Below are positions 42,702-50,985 of a stretch of 64,000 bases of DNA, in pieces (position 1 is the stretch's first letter; every line of letters starts with the position of its first letter). The notes under the pieces were generated by a model. It did no database searches, was not told the DNA's origin, and was given only the letters and a program-made list of their open reading frames with translations. The translations under genes were made by a program, and so were the position numbers. Origin of the DNA: GCA-020356105 sp964347475 (GTDB lineage: Bacteria; Pseudomonadota; Alphaproteobacteria; UBA8366; JADFVY01); the NCBI GenBank assembly GCA_964347475.1, contig CAYFYY010000004.1, positions 1 to 64,000 on the forward strand. The letters are read 5' to 3'.

Positions 42702-44381
42702 TCAGGCGCTGCGGACCTCACCCAGGAATCTCTCGACCTCGCGGCGCAGTCCCTCAGCCTGCTGCGCCATCTGCTGCGACGCACTCAGTACCTGTCCCGC
42801 TGCCAGGCCGGTTTCACCAACTGCCTTGGAGACGCTTTCGATATTCTGGTTCACGTCCTGGGTGCCGCGCGCCGCCTGCTGGACGTTGCGGGCGATTTCC
42901 TTTGTCGAGATCCCTTGCTGTTCGACCGCGGACGAAATGGTTGTCGCGATTTCGTTGACCTCGCCGATGATCGCGCGAATCTTCCCGATCGCGCCGACCG
43001 CGTCGGTGGTTTCCTCCTGCACGGAAGCGATCTGCTGCGAAATTTCCTCGGTTGCGCGTGCGGTCTGGTTGGCAAGGTTCTTGACCTCCTGGGCGACGAC
43101 GGCGAAGCCCTTGCCGGCCTCGCCGGCGCGGGCCGCCTCAATGGTCGCATTGAGGGCAAGAAGGTTTGTCTGTCCGGCTATGTCACTGATCAGTTTCACG
43201 ACGTCGCCGATCTTCTCCGCTGCTTCAGCCAGCCCCTGAACCGTCGTGTTGGTCGCCTCGGCTTCGGCAACCGCGTTCTGCGCGATCTTCGCGGACTGCA
43301 TGACCTGGCGGCCAATCTCCGCGATCGAAGCAGACAACTCCTCCGCCGTTGCGGCTACCGTCTGTACATTTGCGGCAGCCTCCTCGGACGCAGTGGCCAC
43401 GTTGGTCGACTGGCGGTTTGTCTGTTCCGCCGTTGCCGACATTTGCTGCGCCGTCACCTGCATCTGCGTCGCGGCGGAGGACACGCCTTCCACGACCTTC
43501 TTGACCTGCACTTCGAAACGGTCCGCCATCTCGCGAACGGTCTGGCGCCGCTCCTCGGACGCGCGCTGCTGGGAGGCCGCCTGGACCTCCTCAAGCCGCC
43601 GCTTATCCACCGCGTTGTCCTTGAATATCTGCACCGCGCGTGCCATGTCGGCGACCTCGTCGCTCCCGTCCTGCCCAGACACGGCGACATCGGTATTGCC
43701 GGCGGCGATTTCCGTCATGACCTGCGTAAGGCGCGAAATCGGGCGCGTGATGGTGCCGCCGACGAAGTACAAGACAAGGACCAGCGCTCCGGCGAAGACT
43801 CCCCCCATAACCAGGGCGATCTGCGACGAATCGGCAACCTCGTCGTTCAGCGCCTCGCTCGAGCGGGCCACGTCCAGCACCACCAGATTCTGGAGTTCCG
43901 CCAGGAGATCAACAAGACCTTCGCCGTATTCGTCGATATCGTCGTCGAACCGGGCAAAATCCTGACCGCCCCCGCTTTCGATCGCTTGCACGAGTTCGAA
44001 CCGGATCACGCGGTCCGCAATATTGGTCAGCTCGGCAACCTCCGCCGCAAGTTCCGGCTTGTTTGCCCGTTCGGCAACGGCATCGACGATGTGCTGGTTA
44101 TCCCGCAACTCACTGATGCCCCGATCCATCTTTTCGAGGCGTTCCTCGTAGACGTAGCCTTCGTCCGCATCGACGATCGAATCGGCCGCGGCAAGCACCA
44201 GCTCGAGGGTGGATACGCGGAGGTCGCCCAGCGTCTGAGCTTCCTGCAGCATCAGCTGGTTGGCATTGGTTACGCGTTTAACGGCGGTGCTCGCGTCCCA
44301 GGCAACGAAAATCAGTGCAAACAGAACGACGACTGCAACCGTCCCCATGAAAACCAGTTTGCGTCTGATGGTCCATTTCAT
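42702..44381 (-). CDS. Methyl-accepting chemotaxis protein
   Basis: The 559-residue receptor has an N-terminal span (LVFMGTVAVVVLFALIFVAW), a helical periplasmic sensor of about 160 residues, a second span (IALVMGGVFAGALVLVLYFVGG), HAMP, and the long cytoplasmic signalling coiled coil. Its hairpin tip is of the standard type (ISDIAGQTNLLALNATIEAARAGEAGKGFAVVAQEV), which contacts CheA and CheW. No pentapeptide CheR tether is present at the C-terminus. The ligand is unknown. It is transcribed alone, and no other che genes are in the window. Confidence 0.95.
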   Translation of the reverse strand: MKWTIRRKLVFMGTVAVVVLFALIFVAWDASTAVKRVTNANQLMLQEAQTLGDLRVSTLELVLAAADSIVDADEGYVYEERLEKMDRGISELRDNQHIVDAVAERANKPELAAEVAELTNIADRVIRFELVQAIESGGGQDFARFDDDIDEYGEGLVDLLAELQNLVVLDVARSSEALNDEVADSSQIALVMGGVFAGALVLVLYFVGGTITRPISRLTQVMTEIAAGNTDVAVSGQDGSDEVADMARAVQIFKDNAVDKRRLEEVQAASQQRASEERRQTVREMADRFEVQVKKVVEGVSSAATQMQVTAQQMSATAEQTNRQSTNVATASEEAAANVQTVAATAEELSASIAEIGRQVMQSAKIAQNAVAEAEATNTTVQGLAEAAEKIGDVVKLISDIAGQTNLLALNATIEAARAGEAGKGFAVVAQEVKNLANQTARATEEISQQIASVQEETTDAVGAIGKIRAIIGEVNEIATTISSAVEQQGISTKEIARNVQQAARGTQDVNQNIESVSKAVGETGLAAGQVLSASQQMAQQAEGLRREVERFLGEVRSA

Positions 44382-44566
44382 TGCTCGAGCTCCGGCCGGA
44401 ACGCCAACGGGAGCCCCTTAGACGGGCTCACTCGATTGTCGATGCGCGCGGGACCCCGCCCCACCATACCGGTGGCGCGGCCGGTCCTGTGACGGCGATG
44501 ATTGGCCTGCGGGGCTTAAGATCGGGTTAACCGGCGTCTCGCGAGCTCGATGCCGTTGCCCGGCCG

Positions 44567-45778
44567 TTAGCCGACGAGAGCGACCGCGCCGGACGCGGCG
44601 AGGGCCTCGATCTCGTCGCGGCCAAAACCGTGTTCCGACAGCACCTCGGCCGTGTGTTGGCCATATACCGGCGCACCGCGGACAACGCCGCCGGGGGTTC
44701 CGGAAAACTTGACCGGAAGGCCGAGGGTCTTGACCGGCCCAAGGCGCGCATGTTCGGCTTCCGTTACCATCTCCCGCGCCAAAACCTGCGGGTCGCGATG
44801 CATGGCGCCGATATCGAGAACGGGCCCCGCTGGCAGCCCCGCCGCCTCGAATCGGGCCAGCCATTCCTCGGTGGTTCGGTCGGCCAGGTAGCCCTCCAGC
44901 GCAGCAGCCAGCTCGTCGAGATGGGAGATGCGGTCGACGTTCTCCGTGAATCGCTCGTCCTCCGCCAGATCTTGCGCATCGAGAGCATCGAGAAGGCGCA
45001 ACCAATTCGCCTGGTTGGCGGCCCCGACATTAACCCAGCCGTCCTTCGTCCGCAGCGCCTGGTAGGGCGCATTCAACGGATGTGCCGATCCCATCGGCCC
45101 CGGCGATTCACCGGTGGCGAAGGCGATGGCCGATTGCCAGTAGGTATGGGTGATCGCCGCTTCGAACAACGAGGTATCGACACGCTGCCCCTCGCCGGTT
45201 CGCAGCGCACTCACATAGGCGGAGACCACACCCATCGCGCCGAGAATGCCGGCAGTGATGTCGCTCACAGGGGCCCCGACCTTGACTGGCGGTCGGCCAG
45301 GGCCCTCGCCGGTGATGCTCATCAGGCCCGACATGCCCTGTGCGATCAGATCGAAGCCGCCACGGTCGGCATAGGGGCCGGTGCGCCCGAAACCGGAGAT
45401 CTCGCAGTAAATAAGCCGAGGGTTGTCCTTCTTCAGCTCGTCGTATCCGAGCCCCAGCCGCTCCATGGTGCCGCGCCGGTAATTCTCGATGACGACGTCG
45501 GCATCGTGCAGCAACCTGCGCAGCACCACCTTGCCTCGCGCGTCCTTCAGGTTGACGGCAACGCCCCGCTTGTTACGGTTCATCATCATGAAGGCCGCGG
45601 ATTCGCCGTCGACCTCCGGCGGCACCGAGCGGCGTGTGTCGTCGCCGCCGGGCATCTTCTCCACCTTGATGACGTCCGCTCCCATGTCGGCGAGCATCAG
45701 GCCGCAGACCGGGCCGGCCATGATGTGCGCCAGTTCGATGACCTTCATACCCTGCAAAGGACCGCGGCGTTCGGTCAT
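44567..45778 (-). CDS. Family III CoA-transferase (CaiB/BaiF type)
   Basis: The 403-residue enzyme has the family opening MKVIELAHIMAGPVCGLMLADMGADVIKVE and the Asp nucleophile at D143 (GGFDLIAQGMSGLM), which carries the acyl group during CoA transfer. NRNKRGVAVNLKD and the late GQHTAEVLSEHGF are typical. It moves CoA between carboxylic acids; donor and acceptor are not visible in the sequence. It is the last gene of the TRAP operon, two bases after the enoyl-CoA hydratase stop. The imported acid is probably activated here and then hydrated. Confidence 0.92.
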   Translation of the reverse strand: MTERRGPLQGMKVIELAHIMAGPVCGLMLADMGADVIKVEKMPGGDDTRRSVPPEVDGESAAFMMMNRNKRGVAVNLKDARGKVVLRRLLHDADVVIENYRRGTMERLGLGYDELKKDNPRLIYCEISGFGRTGPYADRGGFDLIAQGMSGLMSITGEGPGRPPVKVGAPVSDITAGILGAMGVVSAYVSALRTGEGQRVDTSLFEAAITHTYWQSAIAFATGESPGPMGSAHPLNAPYQALRTKDGWVNVGAANQANWLRLLDALDAQDLAEDERFTENVDRISHLDELAAALEGYLADRTTEEWLARFEAAGLPAGPVLDIGAMHRDPQVLAREMVTEAEHARLGPVKTLGLPVKFSGTPGGVVRGAPVYGQHTAEVLSEHGFGRDEIEALAASGAVALVG

Positions 45779-45780
45779 GC

Positions 45781-46563
45781 TCAGCGCCCCTTGAACGCCG
45801 GCTTGATCTTGTCCAGGAACGACTGGTAGCCGATCCGGAAATCCTCTGTGCCATAGCACGCATAGCCTTCATCGCGTTCTTCTGCGGTGAGCGGCGTGGA
45901 ATCTTCCAGGCGTTCGGCGAACTTCTTGTGCCAGCGAGCAACCAGTGGGGCGCCTTCGGCGATCCGCTGCGCCGCCGCGTAGGCCTCCTCTTCGACCTTG
46001 TCGTCCGGCACGACCCGCGTGACGATGCCCTTTTCCTTTGCTTCCGCCGCGCCGAAGACCCGGCCCTCCAGGAGAATCTCGAGGGCAACCGAGCGGCCTA
46101 CAAGGCGGATCAGCGCAGCAATTTCCGGATGGGCCATGACCAGCCCGAGTTGCTTGATCGGCACGCCGAAGCGGCTTGATTCGCCGCAAATGCGCAGGTC
46201 GCACAAACCAGCGATTTCCATGCCCCCGCCGACGCAGATTCCCTCGATGAGGGCCACCGTCGGGTGGCGGCATCCGCCAAGCGCTCTGAGCGTACGGTGG
46301 AGGATGTCCCCATAGGCCTTGGCCTGTTCCGGGTTCGAGCGATCGGTCGCGAATTCTGAGATGTCGTTGCCCGGCGAAAACGCCTTGCCGCCGGCGCCGC
46401 GCAGCACGATACAGCGGAGGTCATCATCTGCAGCCAACTCATCCATGACTTTGCCAAGGCGCAGCCACATTGGCTTCGTCATGGCATTCAGCTTTTCCGG
46501 GCGGTTCAGCGTGACCGTCGCGATATGGCCATCGCGGCGGACCAGGATGGTCTCATTCAACAT
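45781..46563 (-). CDS. Enoyl-CoA hydratase/isomerase family protein
   Basis: The 260-residue crotonase-fold protein shows the oxyanion-hole segments AGGKAFSPGNDISEF and GICVGGGMEIAGLCDLRI. A Glu in the VGGGMEIAG region matches one of the catalytic glutamates of hydratases. It lies between the TRAP large-subunit gene (13 bases upstream) and the CoA-transferase gene (two bases downstream), as in carnitine-type and other short-chain acid pathways. The exact reaction (hydration, isomerisation or lyase) is undetermined. Confidence 0.9.
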   Translation of the reverse strand: MLNETILVRRDGHIATVTLNRPEKLNAMTKPMWLRLGKVMDELAADDDLRCIVLRGAGGKAFSPGNDISEFATDRSNPEQAKAYGDILHRTLRALGGCRHPTVALIEGICVGGGMEIAGLCDLRICGESSRFGVPIKQLGLVMAHPEIAALIRLVGRSVALEILLEGRVFGAAEAKEKGIVTRVVPDDKVEEEAYAAAQRIAEGAPLVARWHKKFAERLEDSTPLTAEERDEGYACYGTEDFRIGYQSFLDKIKPAFKGR

Positions 46564-46576
46564 CGTCGCGTCTTTC

Positions 46577-47860
46577 CTAACGGTAAAACAATTCTACCAG
46601 AGCCATCGGCACGATCGGAACATAGGTGACCAGCAACAGCACCGCAGCGATGACGCCGATGAAGTATATGTTGACCTTGCTGACGTCCCAGATATTCGCC
46701 TTGGCGACCGCGCAGGCGGTGATGAGCACCGACGCCACCGGCGGTGTCTGTTGCCCGATTCCGAGGTTGAGCGTGACGACAAGCCCGAAATGAACGGGAT
46801 CGATGCCGGCAGCATAGACCAGGGGCATCACGATCGGCACGACCAGAATGATCGCCGCCGCCGAATGCAGGAACAATCCGATGACCAGGAAGAAAGCGTT
46901 GAGAAGCGCCAGCACCGCATAGCGATTGTCGGTCCAACTCAGGATCGTGGCTGCCAGCTTCTGCGGTACTTGTTGTTCGGTCAGATACACGCCGACGAGC
47001 GCCGAAGCCGCAACGAGCAGCATGACCACTGCCGTCTGGACACCGCCCTCGATGATGGCGTCGTGCAGATGTCGCCAGTCGAGTTCGCGATAGATCAGTC
47101 CGCCGATGACCAGGGCGGCGACAACCGCAAGTCCGGCTCCTTCCGTCGCCGTCACGAAACCACCGAAGATTCCCCCAAGGATTATGAATGGCAGCAGGAA
47201 TGCCCAGGCTGCATCCTTGAATGTCTGCCAGAGCCGCTTGAGTTGAAAGATCTCCTCGACGGGATAATTGTGGCGGCGCGCGAACCAGTATGAAACGGCC
47301 ATCATACCGACTCCACCGATGATCCCCGGGATGATTCCGGCAACAAAGAGCTGGACCACGGAGCTATCCGACATCACTGCATAAAGGATCATCGGGATCG
47401 ACGGAGGAATAATCACCGCGATCGTTGCCGAAGACGACGTCACGGCCGCCGCGAAGGGTGTCGGATAGCCTTTCCGCTTCATGGCAGGGATCAGGATCGA
47501 GCCCAGCGCCGCGACATCGGCGACCGCGGATCCAGAGATCTCTGCGAAAAACATCGAAGCGGCGATGTTTACCATCGCCAGCCCGCCGCGGACGAATCCC
47601 AGCAGCGCAGAAGCAAACGCGATCAGCCGCCGGGAGATCCCCGACGAATTCATGATTGCGCCGGCAAGAATGAACATCGGGATCGCAAGGAGGGGGAACT
47701 TGGTTGCGCCGTCATACATGACAAGCGCAACGTTCGGCAGCAGATCGGGGCCTCCGGTGGCGAGCATGGCGACGACGGCGACAGTCGCTAGCGCAATGGC
47801 GATTGGCACGTTGATCAGGATCAGGGCGATAAGCCCCACAAGCATCAGCAACAACGTCAC
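46577..47860 (-). CDS. TRAP transporter large permease subunit (DctM)
   Basis: The 427-residue protein has about twelve spans and typical DctM motifs: FPLLAIPMFILAGAIMNSSGISRRL, AEISGSAVADVAALGSILIPAMKRKGY and IIPPSIPMILYAV. It drives sodium-coupled uptake of an organic acid presented by the periplasmic receptor. Its start overlaps the small-subunit stop in an ATGA, showing translational coupling. The next gene, enoyl-CoA hydratase, follows after 13 bases. Confidence 0.95.
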   Translation of the reverse strand: MTLLLMLVGLIALILINVPIAIALATVAVVAMLATGGPDLLPNVALVMYDGATKFPLLAIPMFILAGAIMNSSGISRRLIAFASALLGFVRGGLAMVNIAASMFFAEISGSAVADVAALGSILIPAMKRKGYPTPFAAAVTSSSATIAVIIPPSIPMILYAVMSDSSVVQLFVAGIIPGIIGGVGMMAVSYWFARRHNYPVEEIFQLKRLWQTFKDAAWAFLLPFIILGGIFGGFVTATEGAGLAVVAALVIGGLIYRELDWRHLHDAIIEGGVQTAVVMLLVAASALVGVYLTEQQVPQKLAATILSWTDNRYAVLALLNAFFLVIGLFLHSAAAIILVVPIVMPLVYAAGIDPVHFGLVVTLNLGIGQQTPPVASVLITACAVAKANIWDVSKVNIYFIGVIAAVLLLVTYVPIVPMALVELFYR

Positions 47861-48408
47861 GAATCGGGACTCCCATGCGCGGCACCGGCGCCAGGCGCAG
47901 GTTGTCCTGGCTCATCGTGGAGCTTGCGCCCGTCGCGAACCCTCTGCCAGGTCTCCGGAAGGCTGAGGGCCTCGCCGATCATGAACAAGACGGCGCCGAT
48001 CGGGATCACCGACTGCGTGAACTGGACGGGCACCTGGGGCAGGCTGACCAGCGTGTCGCCTTGCAGGAACTGCAGGATGAACCAGCCGATCCAAGCCAGC
48101 AAACCGAAGAACCCGAACACGACGATCTCGGAGAGAACCAGGAATACGAGACCCATGCGTGGCGGCACCGCCTCCACGATTCCTTCGAAGCCGATGTGGT
48201 TTCGCTTAAGCGCAGCAAGAGCAGCACAATAGTAGGTCAGCCATGCAAGCATGATCGATGCGACTTCGTCGTACCAGACCAGGGATGCGCCCGCCTTGCG
48301 GTACACAACCGCGACGACCACCACTGCGGTAAGCGAAACCATCAGGAAGATCGTAACAGCCTCGAGAGCACGTTCGAATATTCGACGCGCAAGCGCGAGC
48401 GTCACCAT
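47857..48408 (-). CDS. TRAP transporter small permease subunit (DctQ)
   Basis: The 183-residue protein has four spans (FLMVSLTAVVVVAVVYRK; EVASIMLAWLTYYCAALAAL; LVLSEIVVFGFFGLLAWIGWF; VIPIGAVLFMIGEAL) and the family VWYDEVASIMLAWLTY motif with KRNHIGFE. It pairs with the large subunit encoded next. The start at 48408 is supported by GGAGGGAGG; the upstream frame to 48435 is not needed. Confidence 0.93.
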   Translation of the reverse strand: MVTLALARRIFERALEAVTIFLMVSLTAVVVVAVVYRKAGASLVWYDEVASIMLAWLTYYCAALAALKRNHIGFEGIVEAVPPRMGLVFLVLSEIVVFGFFGLLAWIGWFILQFLQGDTLVSLPQVPVQFTQSVIPIGAVLFMIGEALSLPETWQRVRDGRKLHDEPGQPAPGAGAAHGSPDS

Positions 48409-48486
48409 TGGGACCTCCCTCCACCCGGTCGGCAAAAGCCCCCGTCCGGACGCGCAGGTCCGGGCCGGGGGCTTCAGTCGTACCGA

Positions 48487-49470
48487 TTACGAGCCTTCGG
48501 CCAGGCTCAATGCTTTATCGACCAGCTCCTTGCCACCCGGCACGGTGGAGGCAAACTCACTGTAAATTGCGCCGCTGGCATCGATGAAGGCCTGTTTGTC
48601 GGCCTCGTTCACCTGGATGCCACCTGCCTTGAGCTTGGCGAGAAGGTCGTCCTCCATTGCGGCCGCCTTCTCGTAAACGAATGCTTGCGTTTCCTTGGCG
48701 ACTTCCTCGAGCGCCGTGCGGATGTCGGCAGGCAACTTCGCCCAACGCGCCTTGCCCACCGTAACGTAGGCCGGTGTGTATACATGGCCGGTCAGCGACA
48801 TATACTTCTGCACTTCCTGGAATTTTGCGCTGTAAATCTGCGCGAAGGGATTCTCCTGGCCATCGATGACGCCGGTCTGGAGCGCAGTGAACACCTCGGA
48901 GAACGCCATCGGTGTCGGGTTCGCGCCGTAGGTCTGGAACATCTTGACCCGCCAAGCGCCCTTCGGCGTGCGCAGCTTGATACCTTGCAGATCGGCCGGC
49001 TTTTCGATCGGCCGCTGGTTGTTGGTAATGTGCCGGAATCCGTTCTCCCATACCGCGATTATCTTGTACCCCTTGGACTCGGCCGCTGGCGCAAGCTTTG
49101 CCCAGAAGATCTCGCTCTCGATGCGGTTCATGTGATTGCGGTTCTTCACGAGATACGGCATCTCAAAGAGGCCGAATTCATCGGTCACGGTCGACATAAC
49201 GGTCGACGGAAGCGCGAAATCGACCGTGCCGAGCTTCAGCTTCTGCAACAGTTCCTGGTCCTTGCCGAGCTGGCTGGAGCCGAACACTTCGACCCTGGCC
49301 CGTCCGGCCAGCCGTTCATTGGCGCGGCGGGCGAACTCGTTCGCCGAGATGTCAAACAACGAGCCCGGCGCACCAACATGTCCGAACTTGAGAGCAAGCT
49401 CTTCCGCGGCAGCCGGGCCGGCGATGCCGACCGCGAGCGCCAAACATGCGATTAGTTTCAAAAGTCTCAT
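48487..49470 (-). CDS. TRAP transporter periplasmic substrate-binding protein (DctP family)
   Basis: The 327-residue receptor has a signal peptide (MRLLKLIACLALAVGIAGPAAA) and the DctP family core: LKFGHVGAPGSLFDISANEF, a ligand-contact region IKLRTPKGAWRVKMFQTYGA and MAFSEVFTALQTGVIDGQEN. DctP receptors usually bind carboxylates through a conserved Arg, here probably the R in AWRVKMF. It is second in a leftward operon, 77 bases after the aminotransferase and 78 before dctQ. The likely ligand is a small hydroxy or keto acid, judged from the enzymes around it. Confidence 0.93.
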   Translation of the reverse strand: MRLLKLIACLALAVGIAGPAAAEELALKFGHVGAPGSLFDISANEFARRANERLAGRARVEVFGSSQLGKDQELLQKLKLGTVDFALPSTVMSTVTDEFGLFEMPYLVKNRNHMNRIESEIFWAKLAPAAESKGYKIIAVWENGFRHITNNQRPIEKPADLQGIKLRTPKGAWRVKMFQTYGANPTPMAFSEVFTALQTGVIDGQENPFAQIYSAKFQEVQKYMSLTGHVYTPAYVTVGKARWAKLPADIRTALEEVAKETQAFVYEKAAAMEDDLLAKLKAGGIQVNEADKQAFIDASGAIYSEFASTVPGGKELVDKALSLAEGS

Positions 49471-49547
49471 CTTTTCCTCCTTATTTCTTGCGTTATTGTT
49501 CTTGGTTGTTCTCCTGACTCGGCCGGCCGGCCGAGGCTCGATTACAC

Positions 49548-50726
49548 CTAAGCGTTACGGCGCTCCGACAAAAACGCCATCGCAGCCATAACACCGCCTT
49601 TGTTGTGCGGGGTCCCCGCAACTTCCAGCCCCATTTCGACGCCCGCCAGGCTTCCCATCAGCATGAGGTCGTTGAACGCGCCGAGGTGGCCGATTCGGAA
49701 AATCTTGTCGGCGACTTTGCCAAGGCCCGAGCCAAGCGACATGTCGAAGCGACCCAGAATTGTCTTGCGCAATTCATCCGCACTGTGACCTTCAGGCATG
49801 ACCACCGCGGTCAACGAATCGCTGTATTCGTCCTCCTTGACGCAGAGGATCTCCAGACCCCAGGAGCGCACCGCACGGCGCGTCGCTTCCGCAAGCCGGC
49901 AATGCCGGGCGAAGACCGCATCCAGGCCTTCCTCTTCCAACAGCATCTTCAACGCTTCGCGAAGACCATAAAGCAAATTCGTGGCCGGCGTGTAGGGGAA
50001 AAATCCCTTCTTGGCCGGCCCCAACATCTCTGCCCACGACCAATAGGATCTTGGCATGGTTGAGGCCTCCGACGCCTTCAGCGCCTTCGCGCTGATGGCG
50101 TTGAAGCCGAGACCAGGAGGCAGCATCAGACCCTTTTGCGAACCGCCGACGGTAACGTCGACACCCCATGCGTCGTGGCGGTAGTCGATGGACGCCAGCG
50201 ACGAGATCGTGTCGACCATCAGCAATGCCGGATGACGGGCCGAGTCGATCGCCCTGCGCACCGCCGGAACGTTGCTCGTCACGCCGGTCGACGTTTCGTT
50301 GTGGACCACGCACACGGCCTTGATTTCTTGACTCCTGTCCTCGGCGAGCCGGGCCTCGATCGCACCGGCATCGACGCCGCGCCGCCAGTCTCCCGGTAGC
50401 AGCTCCACCTCGAGGCCCAGACGGCCTGCGAGTTGCGACCATAACGTTGCGAAATGCCCGGTTTCGTACATCAATACGCGGTCGCCCGGCGACAGGGAAT
50501 TGACCAACGCCGCTTCCCAAGCGCCGGTCCCCGATCCCGGGTAGATGACGACCTCGCCCTCGGTCTGGAAGACGCGTTTCATGCCTGCCACGACTTCAAG
50601 CCCAAGCGCAGCGAATTCCGGCCCGCGATGATCGATTGTCGGATTGTCCATTGCCCGAAGAATGCGGTCTGGCACATTCGTTGGGCCCGGAATTTGCAGG
50701 AAATGCCGCCCACTATGGAACGCCAT
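49548..50726 (-). CDS. Class V aminotransferase, serine/alanine-glyoxylate type
   Basis: The 392-residue PLP enzyme opens with LQIPGPTNVPDRILRAMDNP, the marker of alanine/serine-glyoxylate aminotransferases, and has the PLP lysine K198 in GGSQKGLMLPPG. YPGSGTGAWEAALVN binds the cofactor phosphate. These enzymes transfer an amino group between serine, alanine or a related amine and glyoxylate or pyruvate. The start at 50726 has AGGGAG eight bases upstream. It leads the operon with the TRAP transporter, hydratase and CoA-transferase, and is divergent from the hydroxyacid dehydrogenase, so an imported amino or hydroxy acid is a likely substrate. Confidence 0.9.
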   Translation of the reverse strand: MAFHSGRHFLQIPGPTNVPDRILRAMDNPTIDHRGPEFAALGLEVVAGMKRVFQTEGEVVIYPGSGTGAWEAALVNSLSPGDRVLMYETGHFATLWSQLAGRLGLEVELLPGDWRRGVDAGAIEARLAEDRSQEIKAVCVVHNETSTGVTSNVPAVRRAIDSARHPALLMVDTISSLASIDYRHDAWGVDVTVGGSQKGLMLPPGLGFNAISAKALKASEASTMPRSYWSWAEMLGPAKKGFFPYTPATNLLYGLREALKMLLEEEGLDAVFARHCRLAEATRRAVRSWGLEILCVKEDEYSDSLTAVVMPEGHSADELRKTILGRFDMSLGSGLGKVADKIFRIGHLGAFNDLMLMGSLAGVEMGLEVAGTPHNKGGVMAAMAFLSERRNA

Positions 50727-50764
50727 CCAGAGACTCCCTGTGGCACTTCGGCACTGAGGCACCG

Positions 50765-50794
50765 ATGTTAATTTTCACAATTTTTGCATACAAT
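50765..50794 (-). promoter_or_regulatory. Promoter and operator of the aminotransferase-TRAP operon
   Basis: On the minus strand TTGTAT (50793-50788) and TAACAT (50770-50765) are spaced by 17 bases. The -35 word lies inside the operator-like sequence ATTGTATGCAA, which occupies 50794-50784 on this strand. The same 11-base word occurs twice in the divergent promoter region. A GntR/FCD protein bound here would cover the -35 element. Confidence 0.55.
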
Positions 50795-50907
50795 TTTAGG
50801 GAGTGCAACCGCCCACTCGGGCACATCGCGCAATCACATGATCTTGTCCTTCCTATGCCTTTTTGAGGAGCCGGATCTTACCGGCCTCGATCGCAGCCTT
50901 TCGTGGA

Positions 50908-50952
50908 CCATTGTATGCAATATCCATTGTATGCAATATTATGGGCTATAAT
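50908..50952 (+). promoter_or_regulatory. Tandem operators and -10 element of the dehydrogenase promoter
   Basis: CCATTGTATGCAATAT occurs twice in perfect tandem at 50908-50923 and 50924-50939. Each contains the dyad ATTG-TATG-CAAT. A perfect -10, TATAAT, follows at 50947-50952, and the second operator covers the -35 position. The start codon is at 50986. The sites fit an FCD-type GntR regulator, one of which is encoded at 53939. Confidence 0.7.
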
Positions 50953-50985
50953 TAACGAAGTCGGTTAATCTTAGCGGCGATCGGC

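Noticed and set aside
50908..50939. Tandem 16-base repeat considered as a CRISPR or attachment site
   Set aside because: Only two direct copies without spacers, lying in a promoter region with a third inverted copy; operator sites explain it better.
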